27,839 bases of DNA from CAYLJO01 sp964383905 (GTDB taxonomy: Bacteria; Acidobacteriota; Blastocatellia; Pyrinomonadales; Pyrinomonadaceae): the NCBI GenBank assembly GCA_964383905.1, contig CAYLJO010000064.1, positions 1 to 27,839 of the forward strand, given 5' to 3'. Both the position numbers and the translations under genes were made by a program. The notes below the pieces were generated by a model. That model was not told where the DNA came from. It made no database searches and worked only from the letters and a program-made list of their open reading frames with translations. Below are positions 7,701 through 15,782 of this stretch, piece after piece (position 1 is the first letter of the stretch; each line of letters opens with the position of its first letter).

Positions 7701-8456
7701 ATGTCTAAGACCGCTGACGATTTTTCTCGCGCTTTTTATCCCTTCCTGCATGAAGATGACAATAACCCGCAAGAAGGGTGTACTGGCCGGGTTGCCCAGC
7801 TTACGATCCCCCCGGAATTGATGGAAGAGCTACGCTTTTCGCTCTCTGTTAAGGCGCGCGAGAGTGAAGAAGTCAAAGCCAGGTTTTTTGAAGAGAATAA
7901 AGACGCTATTCTCACGGCTGCGCTTCAGATGGCCAAAGCATTCAATCGTGGGCGCAAGATGCTCGTCTGTGGAAACGGGGGATCGGCCACGGACGCCCAG
8001 CACATCGCCGTCGAATTCATGCATCCGGTCACCGTGGGCCGGAAGGCATTGCCCGCGATCTGCCTCGCCAACGATATAGCGATGGTCACAGCAGTAGCGA
8101 ACGATGTGGGATTTGATGATGTCTTCACCAGGCAGATCATCGCGCTCGGAGAGGAGGGGGACCTCCTTCTGGGGATTTCGACGAGCGGGAACTCCGAGAA
8201 CCTGCTCTCTGCCTTTAAGACTGCGCGCAGGATGAAGCTTGTCACGATAGGCTACACCGGTAACGATGGCGGCAAGATGTCTCAGATGCACGCGGACGGC
8301 TTACTGGATTTCTGCCTGACCGTCCCCACTTCCAGTATTCATCGAATACAAGAAACACACGTCGCGCTTTATCACATCACGTGGGATATGGTGCACGCTT
8401 TCCTGCAACATCGCTCGCTCGGAGAGGAGGGGGACGAAGGAGCCCAGACAAAATGA
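7701..8456 (+). CDS. SIS-domain protein, GmhA/phosphoheptose-isomerase-like
   Basis: A 251-residue sugar-phosphate isomerase-type protein. SIS-domain features are clear: KMLVCGNGGSATDAQHIAVE (sugar-phosphate binding loop, about residues 91-110) and LGISTSGNSENLLSAF. The central part matches GmhA-type sedoheptulose-7-phosphate isomerases, which are about 190 residues. This protein has roughly 50 extra residues at the N-terminus and a short acidic tail. It lies 24 bases after hypC and its stop overlaps the hypD start (ATGA), so it is firmly inside the hyp operon. Whether it acts on a lipopolysaccharide sugar or has a role in hydrogenase maturation is unknown. No other heptose genes are in the window. 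Confidence 0.85.
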   Translation: MSKTADDFSRAFYPFLHEDDNNPQEGCTGRVAQLTIPPELMEELRFSLSVKARESEEVKARFFEENKDAILTAALQMAKAFNRGRKMLVCGNGGSATDAQHIAVEFMHPVTVGRKALPAICLANDIAMVTAVANDVGFDDVFTRQIIALGEEGDLLLGISTSGNSENLLSAFKTARRMKLVTIGYTGNDGGKMSQMHADGLLDFCLTVPTSSIHRIQETHVALYHITWDMVHAFLQHRSLGEEGDEGAQTK

Positions 8457-9565
8457 GGTTCATCGATGAATACAGGCAGAGTGATGTAGCGCTGAAACTG
8501 GCTGACCGGATCGCGCGGATTTGCGACGAGCCTCTCAAGATCATGGAAGTCTGCGGCGGGCATACTCATACGATCTTCAAGTACGGGATTGAGGATCTGC
8601 TGCCGCCAAACATTACGATGATCCACGGCCCCGGTTGCCCCGTCTGCGTCATCCCGCTGGGCCGCGTTGATGATTCGATCTCGATAGCCTTGCAGCCAAA
8701 TCTAATCTTTACGACCTTCGGCGATATGATGCGCGTCCCCGGATCAAAGACCAACCTGCTGGATGCTAAAGCTTGCGGCGCCGACGTGCGCATGGTCTAT
8801 TCACCTCTCGACGCCCTCAAAATTGCTAAGAAGAATCCCGATCGACAGGTTGTTTTTCTGGCGCTCGGGTTTGAAACCACCGCGCCTTCAACGGCGATGA
8901 CCGTCTTGCAGGCGGCCAAAGACGGGGTTGAGAATTTCAGCGTCTTCTGCAATCACATCACGATTGTGCCGGCCATCAAAGCCTTGCTCGATTCGCCGGA
9001 CTTGCAGCTCAATGGCTTTATCGGGCCCGGCCATGTCAGCACAGTGATCGGAACACGCCCCTACGAATTTGTGGCACGCGAATACCATAAACCCGTGGTC
9101 ATCTCGGGCTTCGAGCCGCTCGACGTCTTGCAATCCGTATATATGATCGTCAGGCAGGTGGTGGAAGGTCGCGCGCAGATTGAGAACCAGTATGCGCGGG
9201 CGGTTGACCGCTTTGGTAACCAGAAAGCCCTCGCGAGTATCTTCGAGGTGTTTGAGCCGCGCGATTATTTTGAATGGCGTGGCCTTGGCTCCATCGCTCA
9301 TAGCGGCCTGAAACTCCGGCGAAAATATGGCGCGTTTGACGCGGAACTCAAATTCAGTGTGCCCGGAGTACGCATCAGTGATCCGAAGGCCTGTCAATGC
9401 GGCGAGATATTGAAAGGCGTGAAAAAGCCTTGGGAGTGCAAGGTATTCGGCACAGCCTGCACGCCGGAAACGCCGATCGGCTCTTGCATGGTATCAAGCG
9501 AAGGCGCCTGCGCCGCTTATTACAACTTCGGTCGGCTGTCGAGGATGGCCGGGCGATCGGCCTAA
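8453..9565 (+). CDS. hypD: HypD, Fe(CN)2CO scaffold protein
   Basis: HypD carries a [4Fe-4S] cluster and, with HypC, is the scaffold where cyanide and CO are attached to iron. The start ATG at 8453 overlaps the stop of the SIS gene (ATGA) and gives MRFIDEYR, a normal N-terminus; an upstream in-frame extension reads through the SIS gene. Family motifs are present: CGGHTHTIFKYGI, HGPGCPVCVIP with the catalytic Cys pair, FLALGFETTAPST and FCNH. The C-terminal cluster ligands are in ACQCGEILKG, GTACTPETPIGSC and SEGACAAYY. At 370 residues it is full length. GGAGAGGAGG and GAAGG lie 12 or more bases upstream. Confidence 0.97.
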   Translation: MRFIDEYRQSDVALKLADRIARICDEPLKIMEVCGGHTHTIFKYGIEDLLPPNITMIHGPGCPVCVIPLGRVDDSISIALQPNLIFTTFGDMMRVPGSKTNLLDAKACGADVRMVYSPLDALKIAKKNPDRQVVFLALGFETTAPSTAMTVLQAAKDGVENFSVFCNHITIVPAIKALLDSPDLQLNGFIGPGHVSTVIGTRPYEFVAREYHKPVVISGFEPLDVLQSVYMIVRQVVEGRAQIENQYARAVDRFGNQKALASIFEVFEPRDYFEWRGLGSIAHSGLKLRRKYGAFDAELKFSVPGVRISDPKACQCGEILKGVKKPWECKVFGTACTPETPIGSCMVSSEGACAAYYNFGRLSRMAGRSA

Positions 9566-9614
9566 ATTTCTGGCGGCAACGAGCGCCTACTTGAAAGCTT
9601 CCAGCTCTAACACT

Positions 9615-10745
9615 ATGGCTGAAGGATTTACTCCCAGTCCGCTTTTCCAGAGAGTCGAGCGGGCGCGGAGGAGAAGACCAAAGATAAAGGATACCCATAT
9701 CACTCTCGCGCACGGTAGCGGTGGTCGTGCTATGCATGAGCTGGTGGAAGGAATATTTCTTGAATATTTTAGAAATCCACTTTTGGAGCTGCTTGAAGAC
9801 CAGGCGGTCTTTGAAGTCCACGGTGGCGTGAGCGGCCAGACGGCTCTCAGTAGTCCTACCAGACTTGCTTACACAACAGATTCTTATGTCGTCGACCCCA
9901 TCTTCTTTCCCGGAGGCGACATCGGCCGTCTCGCAATCAATGGGACGGTCAACGATATCGCGATGAGCGGCGCACGCCCCCTTTATCTTTCCGCTAGCTT
10001 CATCCTGGAAGAGGGCTTCCCGTTTGAGGATCTAAAACGCGTACTCGAATCAATGCGCGCGGCCTCGGCCGAGGCGGGTATCCAAATTATCACCGGCGAT
10101 ACGAAGGTCGTCCAGAAGGGAAGCGCAGATAAGATCTTCATTAACACGTCAGGAATCGGAGTCATTGAATCACCAGCGCATCTTTCCGCCTCACGTGCGC
10201 AGGTTGGGGATAAGGTGATCTTAAGCGGCACGACCGGAGATCACGGGACAACGATCATGATCGCGCGCGGCGAGCTAGAATTGGAGACCGAGATTGAAAG
10301 CGACACCGCGCCGTTAGGCTCAATGGTCAAAGAGATGCTGGAGGAAGCGGCGGGGATGGGTATGGTTGATTCAATTCATAGTTTGAGGGATCCAACACGG
10401 GGCGGCATTGCGACAACCCTGAACGAAATCGCGCTCGCGTCCGAAGTGTGCATTGAGATTCAAGAAGAACTCATTCCGGTGCGCGAAGAAGTGAAGGGCG
10501 CATGCGAGATTCTCGGACTTGATCCTCTTTATGTGGCCAACGAAGGCAAGCTGCTGGCGATAGCATCATCTGATATTGCGGAATCACTGGTCGCGCGGAT
10601 GAAAAAGAATAAGTACGGTCGCGACGCTTGCATCATCGGTGAGGTAAAGCGCGATCCGCAGGGAATAGTTGCCATGAGGACCGGCTTCGGCGGCACACGC
10701 ATCGTCGACATGCTCGTCGGCGATCAACTACCACGAATATGCTAG
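9615..10745 (+). CDS. hypE: HypE, thiocyanate-forming maturation protein
   Basis: HypE dehydrates the carbamoyl group received from HypF into a thiocyanate on its C-terminal cysteine and passes CN to HypD. The protein ends in DQLPRIC, with the essential terminal Cys exposed. Upstream are the PurM/SelD-like ATP-binding features: TLAHGSGGRAMHELVEGIF, YTTDSYVVDP, GRLAINGTVNDIAMSGARP and IITGDTKVVQKG. I prefer ATG at 9615; a TTG at 9591 would add eight residues. Neither has a strong ribosome binding site. Some 25 residues precede the usual start of homology. It is the last hyp gene of the operon; hypA and hypB do not follow. Confidence 0.96.
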   Translation: MAEGFTPSPLFQRVERARRRRPKIKDTHITLAHGSGGRAMHELVEGIFLEYFRNPLLELLEDQAVFEVHGGVSGQTALSSPTRLAYTTDSYVVDPIFFPGGDIGRLAINGTVNDIAMSGARPLYLSASFILEEGFPFEDLKRVLESMRAASAEAGIQIITGDTKVVQKGSADKIFINTSGIGVIESPAHLSASRAQVGDKVILSGTTGDHGTTIMIARGELELETEIESDTAPLGSMVKEMLEEAAGMGMVDSIHSLRDPTRGGIATTLNEIALASEVCIEIQEELIPVREEVKGACEILGLDPLYVANEGKLLAIASSDIAESLVARMKKNKYGRDACIIGEVKRDPQGIVAMRTGFGGTRIVDMLVGDQLPRIC

Positions 10746-10769
10746 AACTCCATCTGTAAAAATAAGGAT

Positions 10770-11355
10770 TTGACCTGGCAAAGGGTCTCGGTCGGATCGC
10801 GGGACTGGGTGATTTTTGAGATATTCTTTAACTTAGGCAGATTACCCGGAGAGGTTCTCTTGAATTCGCTCGAATCACCGCCCAGCCAAAAACGCGCATG
10901 GGTCGCTCGCGCCTTCACAGTGGTGGAAGACGTCGTCTACATCGGACCCGGTCTCCTTCTGGCCGGCAGCTCGGTCCTCCTGTTAGTCAGCGGCATGATC
11001 AGTTTTGCGCAAAGCCTGGTGGCCGGATCATTTGCGAGGCACATTGTCACTTTGCTGGACCGCATCCTGTTGATTCTACTGTTTGTGGAGCTGTTGTACA
11101 CGGTTCAAGTCTCATTCCGGGAGCATGCTCTCGTTCCCGAACCCTTCCTCCTCGTCGGGCTCATCGCTGCGATCCGGCGCGTCCTAGTTGTAACTACTGC
11201 GGAGTTCGCCGCAAGCCCCGGACAGGACCGAGTCAATGTTTCAGCGCTTGATCGTGGAACTCGTCGTATTGACTTTCCTGATCGTGACGCTCGTCATTTC
11301 GCTATTCATCTTGCGAAAACGAGGGGGGAGGGCTGAAGCCGAGCGCGCAATATGA
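10770..11355 (+). pseudogene. PsiE-like membrane protein, apparent frameshift
   Basis: The first frame encodes several membrane helices in the order of the PsiE family: VVYIGPGLLLAGSSVLLLVSG, LDRILLILLFVELLYTVQVS, then LVGLIAAIRRVLVVTTAEF. After about 11220 its product becomes an implausible Arg/Asp-rich tail, while the +1 frame continues as FQRLIVELVVLTFLIVTLVI plus a basic end, stopping at 11353-11355. That is the expected last helix. A single-base change within about 11215-11238 therefore splits the gene. The start is uncertain: TTG at 10770, or TTG at 10860, which has a better ribosome binding site (GGAGAGG). Its relation to hydrogenase is unknown; it follows hypE by 24 bases. Confidence 0.65.
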
Positions 11356-11461
11356 GTGCCAATTCGGGCTGTGACCAGACTTTAATGAGACGCGGGGTCA
11401 AATGTATGCGCATAGCTGAGGAGTATTATTTCCCGGCAGACTTTTCTTGCACCAATGAAAC

Positions 11462-12325
11462 CTAATCAATGAAGGCGCGGTCCGCCTCGCGTTCGTGCGT
11501 GATAGTGTAGTCTTCGCGTCTAAGCCTGGGGTTAAAAAATCCCTCCAGGCCGACCGCCATCAGGCTCAGCGAAAGGGTGAACAGCGAAAGCACCGTCGCA
11601 GGCGGGATCACCGTCCACTGCCAGGCGTCGGACAGAAATGTCGCCTCATGATTAAAGGCGTAGGAAAGCATCATCCCCCAGCTCTTGGTTGTTGGATCTT
11701 CGAGTCCCAAAAAGCCGAGGCCCGCTTCGGCCAGCACGGCCTGCCTCGCTTCTAAGATGAGCTGAACCGCAAAGATCGAGTATAACTGAGGAAAGATGTG
11801 ACGGCGCAGAATATACCAGTCATTCGCGCCGATACTTTGTGCCGCCGCGACAAACTCGGCATTGCGCAGGCTCCGGACGAGTGGGCGAATGGTTCGCGCC
11901 ATCAGCGGCCATCCGAAGACGCTCAAGATCAGAACCACGTTCCACAGGCTGGGCTTCAGAAAGAGCGAGAGAAAGATGATGAGCGGCAAACGCGGGATCA
12001 CCATGAACACGTCCACGGCCCTCATCAACGGCGCGTCCAGAGATTTGATGTAGCCGGCGAGCCCGCCCGCAATCAATCCCACAGTTGTACTGATAATCCC
12101 CACAGTCACGCCCACCAGAAGAGAGGCCCTCCCGCCGTAAAGAAGATCGGTCAATACGTCGTGGCCGACGTCGTCGGTTCCGAACGGGTGAGATCGTGAA
12201 GGAGAAGTGAACGGCTGGGCGCGAGAGGCGATTGCGTAAGGGGCGATCAGGGGAGCGAGCAGGCTGCAGCAGGCGATCGTGATGAGCATCAGGCCCCCAA
12301 TTTTCATAAAACGGTTGCTCATCAT
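11462..12325 (-). CDS. DppC/NikC-type ABC transporter permease
   Basis: Inner-membrane permease of the dipeptide/oligopeptide/nickel ABC family. The N-terminal region has SLLAPLIAPYA and HPFGTDDVGHDVLTDLLYGG, the hallmark of DppC/OppC/NikC proteins. The EAA loop that contacts the ATPase is EFVAAAQSIGANDWYILRRH. About six membrane helices are visible; 287 residues is normal. The start could be ATG at 12325 or the preceding TTG at 12328. It is the last gene of the minus-strand block and lies 21 bases after the partner permease. No ATP-binding subunit follows: the next sequence is the convergent PsiE-like gene. Substrate cannot be told from the permease. Confidence 0.9.
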   Translation of the reverse strand: MMSNRFMKIGGLMLITIACCSLLAPLIAPYAIASRAQPFTSPSRSHPFGTDDVGHDVLTDLLYGGRASLLVGVTVGIISTTVGLIAGGLAGYIKSLDAPLMRAVDVFMVIPRLPLIIFLSLFLKPSLWNVVLILSVFGWPLMARTIRPLVRSLRNAEFVAAAQSIGANDWYILRRHIFPQLYSIFAVQLILEARQAVLAEAGLGFLGLEDPTTKSWGMMLSYAFNHEATFLSDAWQWTVIPPATVLSLFTLSLSLMAVGLEGFFNPRLRREDYTITHEREADRAFID

Positions 12326-12346
12326 CAATGGTTCTCTCTGGTCGGG

Positions 12347-13339
12347 TCAGGACGCCTCTCGTGTTCTGGGATCGAGCCTGTGAACACAGATCTCTGCCAG
12401 CAGATTGGCGGCGAGTATAACAATGGCTAGTAGTAAGAAGACTCCGCGCAGGAGTAAATAATCGTAGTTATGAAATGCCGAAAGCGCGAGCGAGGCGATG
12501 CCTGGATAGCTGAAGACCTGCTCGACAAAGAACACACCGCCGACCATAAAACCAAAAGAGAGCGCCAACCTTGTGACCAAGGTTGGCATCGCGACGCGCA
12601 GGGCGTGGTGAACAAGAATGGCTCTCGTGCTCAATCCCTTGGCCCGAGCGACGAGGATGAATTCCTCGCCGAGGAGGTCGATCAGGGTGTTACGGGTAAA
12701 GTAGTAGATGGTGGTTGATTCCCACAGCGCCAGCGCAAGGGAGGGGAGCGCCAGATGATACACGGTAGCAATGAGAGCGCCCACCCCTCCCGTTGAGGCG
12801 AGGCCGCCCGTACCGGTCGAGCCTGAGAAGGGGAACCACTGCAACTTGACGGCGAAAACAATCAATAAAATAGTTGCGATGAAGAAAGGCGGCAGCGAGT
12901 GAAGCGCCACCTGCGAAATTAGAAGGATTGAATCAAGACGCCGTCCTCTGCGTGAGGCGGAAACAAGTCCGAGCGGAAGTCCGATCAGGAGCGCCAGGAT
13001 CATTCCCGCGGTGATGACCGGAAGGGTGCGTTTGGCGTGGTCGAAGATGATTTCAGTGACCGGTCGGTGGTAGAAAAATGAGTAGCCGAGGTCGCCTCGT
13101 ACAATGTTGGCCAAATAACTGAAATACTGCTCCGAGAGGGGCCGGTCGAGCCCATAATATTGCCTGAGCGCCTCTCTTTCGCCCTCGGTGACAACTCTCG
13201 GAAGCAGGTCTCCGCCTCCCCGCGCGATGACATCCACGGGATTACCCGGCGCCAGGTAGACGATGAAGAAGTTAATGGTGATGACGAGAAAGTTGAGGAC
13301 GAGATACTGGGCCAGAAGTGAAACTAATTTACGCTTCAT
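12347..13339 (-). CDS. DppB/NikB-type ABC transporter permease
   Basis: First permease of the same transporter, 330 residues. The start chosen is ATG at 13339 (MKRKLVSLLAQYLVLNF), with GGATGAG just upstream; the longer frame to 13396 adds polar residues unlike the family. Typical signs are APGNPVDVIARGG, REALRQYYGLDRPLSEQY, DLGYSFFYHRPV and the EAA region EFILVARAKGLSTRAILVHH. Six helices are apparent. It pairs with the DppC-type permease downstream and with the solute-binding protein upstream, forming a conventional DppABC order without the D and F ATPases. Confidence 0.92.
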   Translation of the reverse strand: MKRKLVSLLAQYLVLNFLVITINFFIVYLAPGNPVDVIARGGGDLLPRVVTEGEREALRQYYGLDRPLSEQYFSYLANIVRGDLGYSFFYHRPVTEIIFDHAKRTLPVITAGMILALLIGLPLGLVSASRRGRRLDSILLISQVALHSLPPFFIATILLIVFAVKLQWFPFSGSTGTGGLASTGGVGALIATVYHLALPSLALALWESTTIYYFTRNTLIDLLGEEFILVARAKGLSTRAILVHHALRVAMPTLVTRLALSFGFMVGGVFFVEQVFSYPGIASLALSAFHNYDYLLLRGVFLLLAIVILAANLLAEICVHRLDPRTREAS

Positions 13340-13411
13340 CTCATCCGTGCGGCCGGGCTGGTTAGAGTTTGGCTCAGGGCGACCCGAAGCTTCCAACCGG
13401 TCAGGCCCCCT

Positions 13412-15040
13412 TCACCGCTTCGAGAATCTCTTGAAGCCGACGAATACCACAACTACGACAAGGCTTGCCAGGATCAAAGCGACCAGTATCATTGTTCCCC
13501 GCCGCGCCGGGGAGGACGGAAAGCCGGCCGGGTTAGTGGCTTTAAGAGTGGCGAGCTTATTCCACCAGATGGGCGCGCCCCCGCCAAGTCCCTGCTTCGT
13601 CCAGAACCACTCGATGCCCTTGCTCTTGCGATAGACCAAAGGCGAACTCGGGTTGTAGATGCCCAGGCCGGGAAGATCATCCGCGATAATGCTTTGAATT
13701 TTCCAGGCGTCTTGCCGGCGCTTCTCCGCGTCCAGCGAGGATGAGAAGTCAGACCTCACGGCCCTCAGTTCATCGTTGTGATAGACGTGGGCTGGGAAGT
13801 CCGCATTGTCGGCGGCAAACTCGGGCCGTATAGTACCACCATGGCCGTCAAGCGTAATGTCGAATTCACCCTTGCCGAGGATGCTCTCAAGAGGCCCTGT
13901 ATTGACGGGCTTTACGTCAAGATGGACTCCCACTTCACCGAGTTGATCCCTGATCATCTCGGCCGTGCGCGCCAGATCGGGCGAGTCGTTACGCTCGTAG
14001 AGCACGAATGAAAGCCGCTTCCCATCCGCAGATTCCAATACGCCATCGGCGCCCTTCCGCGTGAAACCGGCCCGGCTCAGGAGTTCCTCCGCGCGTTCCT
14101 TGTTGTGCTCATAACGAGGTAGATTCGGGTTAAAAAATTCCGAGTCCGGGTGCAGGAGGCCGGCGCTGGCGACGAGCCCGCTCCCGCCTAAAACCTGATT
14201 GATGATCTCCTGCCGGTCAAGCGCGTAAGCGAACGCTTGCCGGACCTCCTTCGAAGCGAAAGGTGGGTGGGAAACATTAAATATGAGCTTGGTCAGGTAA
14301 TAGCTATAGGGCCCCTTCGTAATGACGAAATCAGCGCGATTATTAAAACGGGCGAGCGCCAGCGGGCTGGAAAAACTCGCGGCATCCACATCACCGCTCT
14401 CGAGCGCCAGGGGGGGGTTGGTGACCGCTTTGAAGATGAGGCGATCAACGGCCGGACGGCCCAGGAAATAGCGGTCGTTAGCCTCGAACAGATGGTACTC
14501 GCCGCGCCGCGTCTCAACGAATTTAAAAGGGCCGGTTCCGATGAAGGCCGGAGGGTCGAGAAACTTGAGCGGGTCTGCAACTTTCTGCCAGACATGTTTA
14601 GGTAAGATCTGAATCGCCCCTGCCACATCGGCGAGGAAGTCGAGCGACGGCGATTTGAGGTGGAAAGTTACCTCAGAGGGTGACCCGACCTCGACATGAT
14701 CAATCTGGGAGGTCGCTTCCGCTGCCGACATCGGAAAGGGATGATCGCGCAAATAATCGAAGGTAAATTTCACGTCACCGGCGGTGAATGGCTGCCCGTC
14801 ATGCCAGCTCACATCTTCGCGTAATTGGAAGGTCCACGCCCTTTTATCATCGGATGAGCGCCAGCTCTCCGCGAGCAAGGGGACCGGGCCGTCCTTATCC
14901 TTCCACAGCAGACTATCGAAGAGAAAAGTCGTGACGACCCAGTGCGGTCCGCCATGTGCGGGAGTAGAAAAAAGCGAGGGCATCTCCCGGACCGTAAACG
15001 CGATGGTATAAGTACGGCCCTCATCCGCACTGACGAGCAC
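13412..15040 (-). CDS. family 5 extracellular solute-binding protein (peptide/nickel type)
   Basis: A DppA/NikA/OppA-class substrate-binding protein of about 540 residues. Visible family features are LLAESWRSSDDKRAWTFQLR, DVSWHDGQPFTAGDVKFTFD and VRQAFAYALDRQEIINQVLG. The C-terminus carries a membrane anchor (MILVALILASLVVVVVFVGF, then a basic tail), so the protein is probably tethered. The first standard start is GTG at 15040, but the frame continues upstream with KRICQRAVVTLAAIFLCALA, an evident signal peptide, and no ATG, GTG or TTG; an ATT (15104-15106) or CTG (15101-15103) start is possible. Substrate is not determinable; nickel or peptides are family precedents. It follows the exported FmdE-like gene. 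Confidence 0.88.
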   Translation of the reverse strand: MLVSADEGRTYTIAFTVREMPSLFSTPAHGGPHWVVTTFLFDSLLWKDKDGPVPLLAESWRSSDDKRAWTFQLREDVSWHDGQPFTAGDVKFTFDYLRDHPFPMSAAEATSQIDHVEVGSPSEVTFHLKSPSLDFLADVAGAIQILPKHVWQKVADPLKFLDPPAFIGTGPFKFVETRRGEYHLFEANDRYFLGRPAVDRLIFKAVTNPPLALESGDVDAASFSSPLALARFNNRADFVITKGPYSYYLTKLIFNVSHPPFASKEVRQAFAYALDRQEIINQVLGGSGLVASAGLLHPDSEFFNPNLPRYEHNKERAEELLSRAGFTRKGADGVLESADGKRLSFVLYERNDSPDLARTAEMIRDQLGEVGVHLDVKPVNTGPLESILGKGEFDITLDGHGGTIRPEFAADNADFPAHVYHNDELRAVRSDFSSSLDAEKRRQDAWKIQSIIADDLPGLGIYNPSSPLVYRKSKGIEWFWTKQGLGGGAPIWWNKLATLKATNPAGFPSSPARRGTMILVALILASLVVVVVFVGFKRFSKR

Positions 15041-15132
15041 CGCTAGCGCGCAGAGGAAAATAGCCGCCAGCGTGACGACCGCTCTCTGGCAAATTCGTTT
15101 CAGAATGAATTTTCTCGCGGGCCTTGAGATAA

Positions 15133-15756
15133 CTAATCCAGCTTCTCTTGAAGATCAACTTTGGCGGGTTCAATCGTCAGTAGCTGATCTTCGGGAGCAG
15201 AGAGAATAGCTGCCGCGCGAGCTTGCATCAGTTCATCAAACCTTCTTTTCTCTTCCGCCGTGGCTTGTCCTTTGAAGGTTTTAGCACGCAAGGCGTCGAA
15301 AGCCGGGTCAGATTTTCCCCACCCATCATCTTTGACCGTGATGCGAATCCCTTTGCCGTCCGAGCGGCGGACGAAAGTGAACACGTTACGGTCGTGGGCC
15401 TGGTAGATCAGATTCCGCTTCCCGGCCGTCGTGTGCATCAGAACCTGGATGGCATCCACCGGGCACTTGTTGGTCTCCACGATGGCGACGAGCTCATTCT
15501 CATTAGTGTTAACGCCAAGTTCGCGCGCCGCCGCCTGAGCGACGCGCACGCCCATGGCCAGGCCGGCGCAGCTGTGACCGTGAAAAGCGATAATTTGCTT
15601 GAATTGTTCCGGGCTAATGGCCGCCCCGTTGGAAGCCCCGCTCGCACCCGGTTGAGTGCGAATGACGGGTCCGGTTTTCGCTTGCTGTGTTTGAGCCAGG
15701 GCTTGAACCGTCAATATAAGAACGATCAGGCTCAGGGCTCCGGTGAATTTTTTCAT
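15133..15756 (-). CDS. exported FmdE-like protein
   Basis: FmdE-domain protein (family named after formylmethanofuran dehydrogenase subunit E). ATG at 15756 has a perfect ribosome binding site (TTAGGAGGAAAA); an alternative ATG at 15783 overlaps the receptor stop codon (TAATG). Residues 1-22 form a signal peptide (KKFTGALSLIVLILTVQALA). The domain follows a short linker: FHGHSCAGLAMGVRVAQAA, VETNKCPVDAIQVL, and FTFVRRSDGKGIRI. The HGHxC motif and the second Cys are the likely metal ligands of this family. There is no zinc ribbon, unlike its cytoplasmic paralogue at 19166-19768. Its export and its place between a TonB receptor and a solute-binding protein suggest periplasmic handling of a metal or metal complex, which is inference. 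Confidence 0.88.
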   Translation of the reverse strand: MKKFTGALSLIVLILTVQALAQTQQAKTGPVIRTQPGASGASNGAAISPEQFKQIIAFHGHSCAGLAMGVRVAQAAARELGVNTNENELVAIVETNKCPVDAIQVLMHTTAGKRNLIYQAHDRNVFTFVRRSDGKGIRITVKDDGWGKSDPAFDALRAKTFKGQATAEEKRRFDELMQARAAAILSAPEDQLLTIEPAKVDLQEKLD

Positions 15757-15782
15757 TTTTCCTCCTAAAAAGAGATGGCTCA

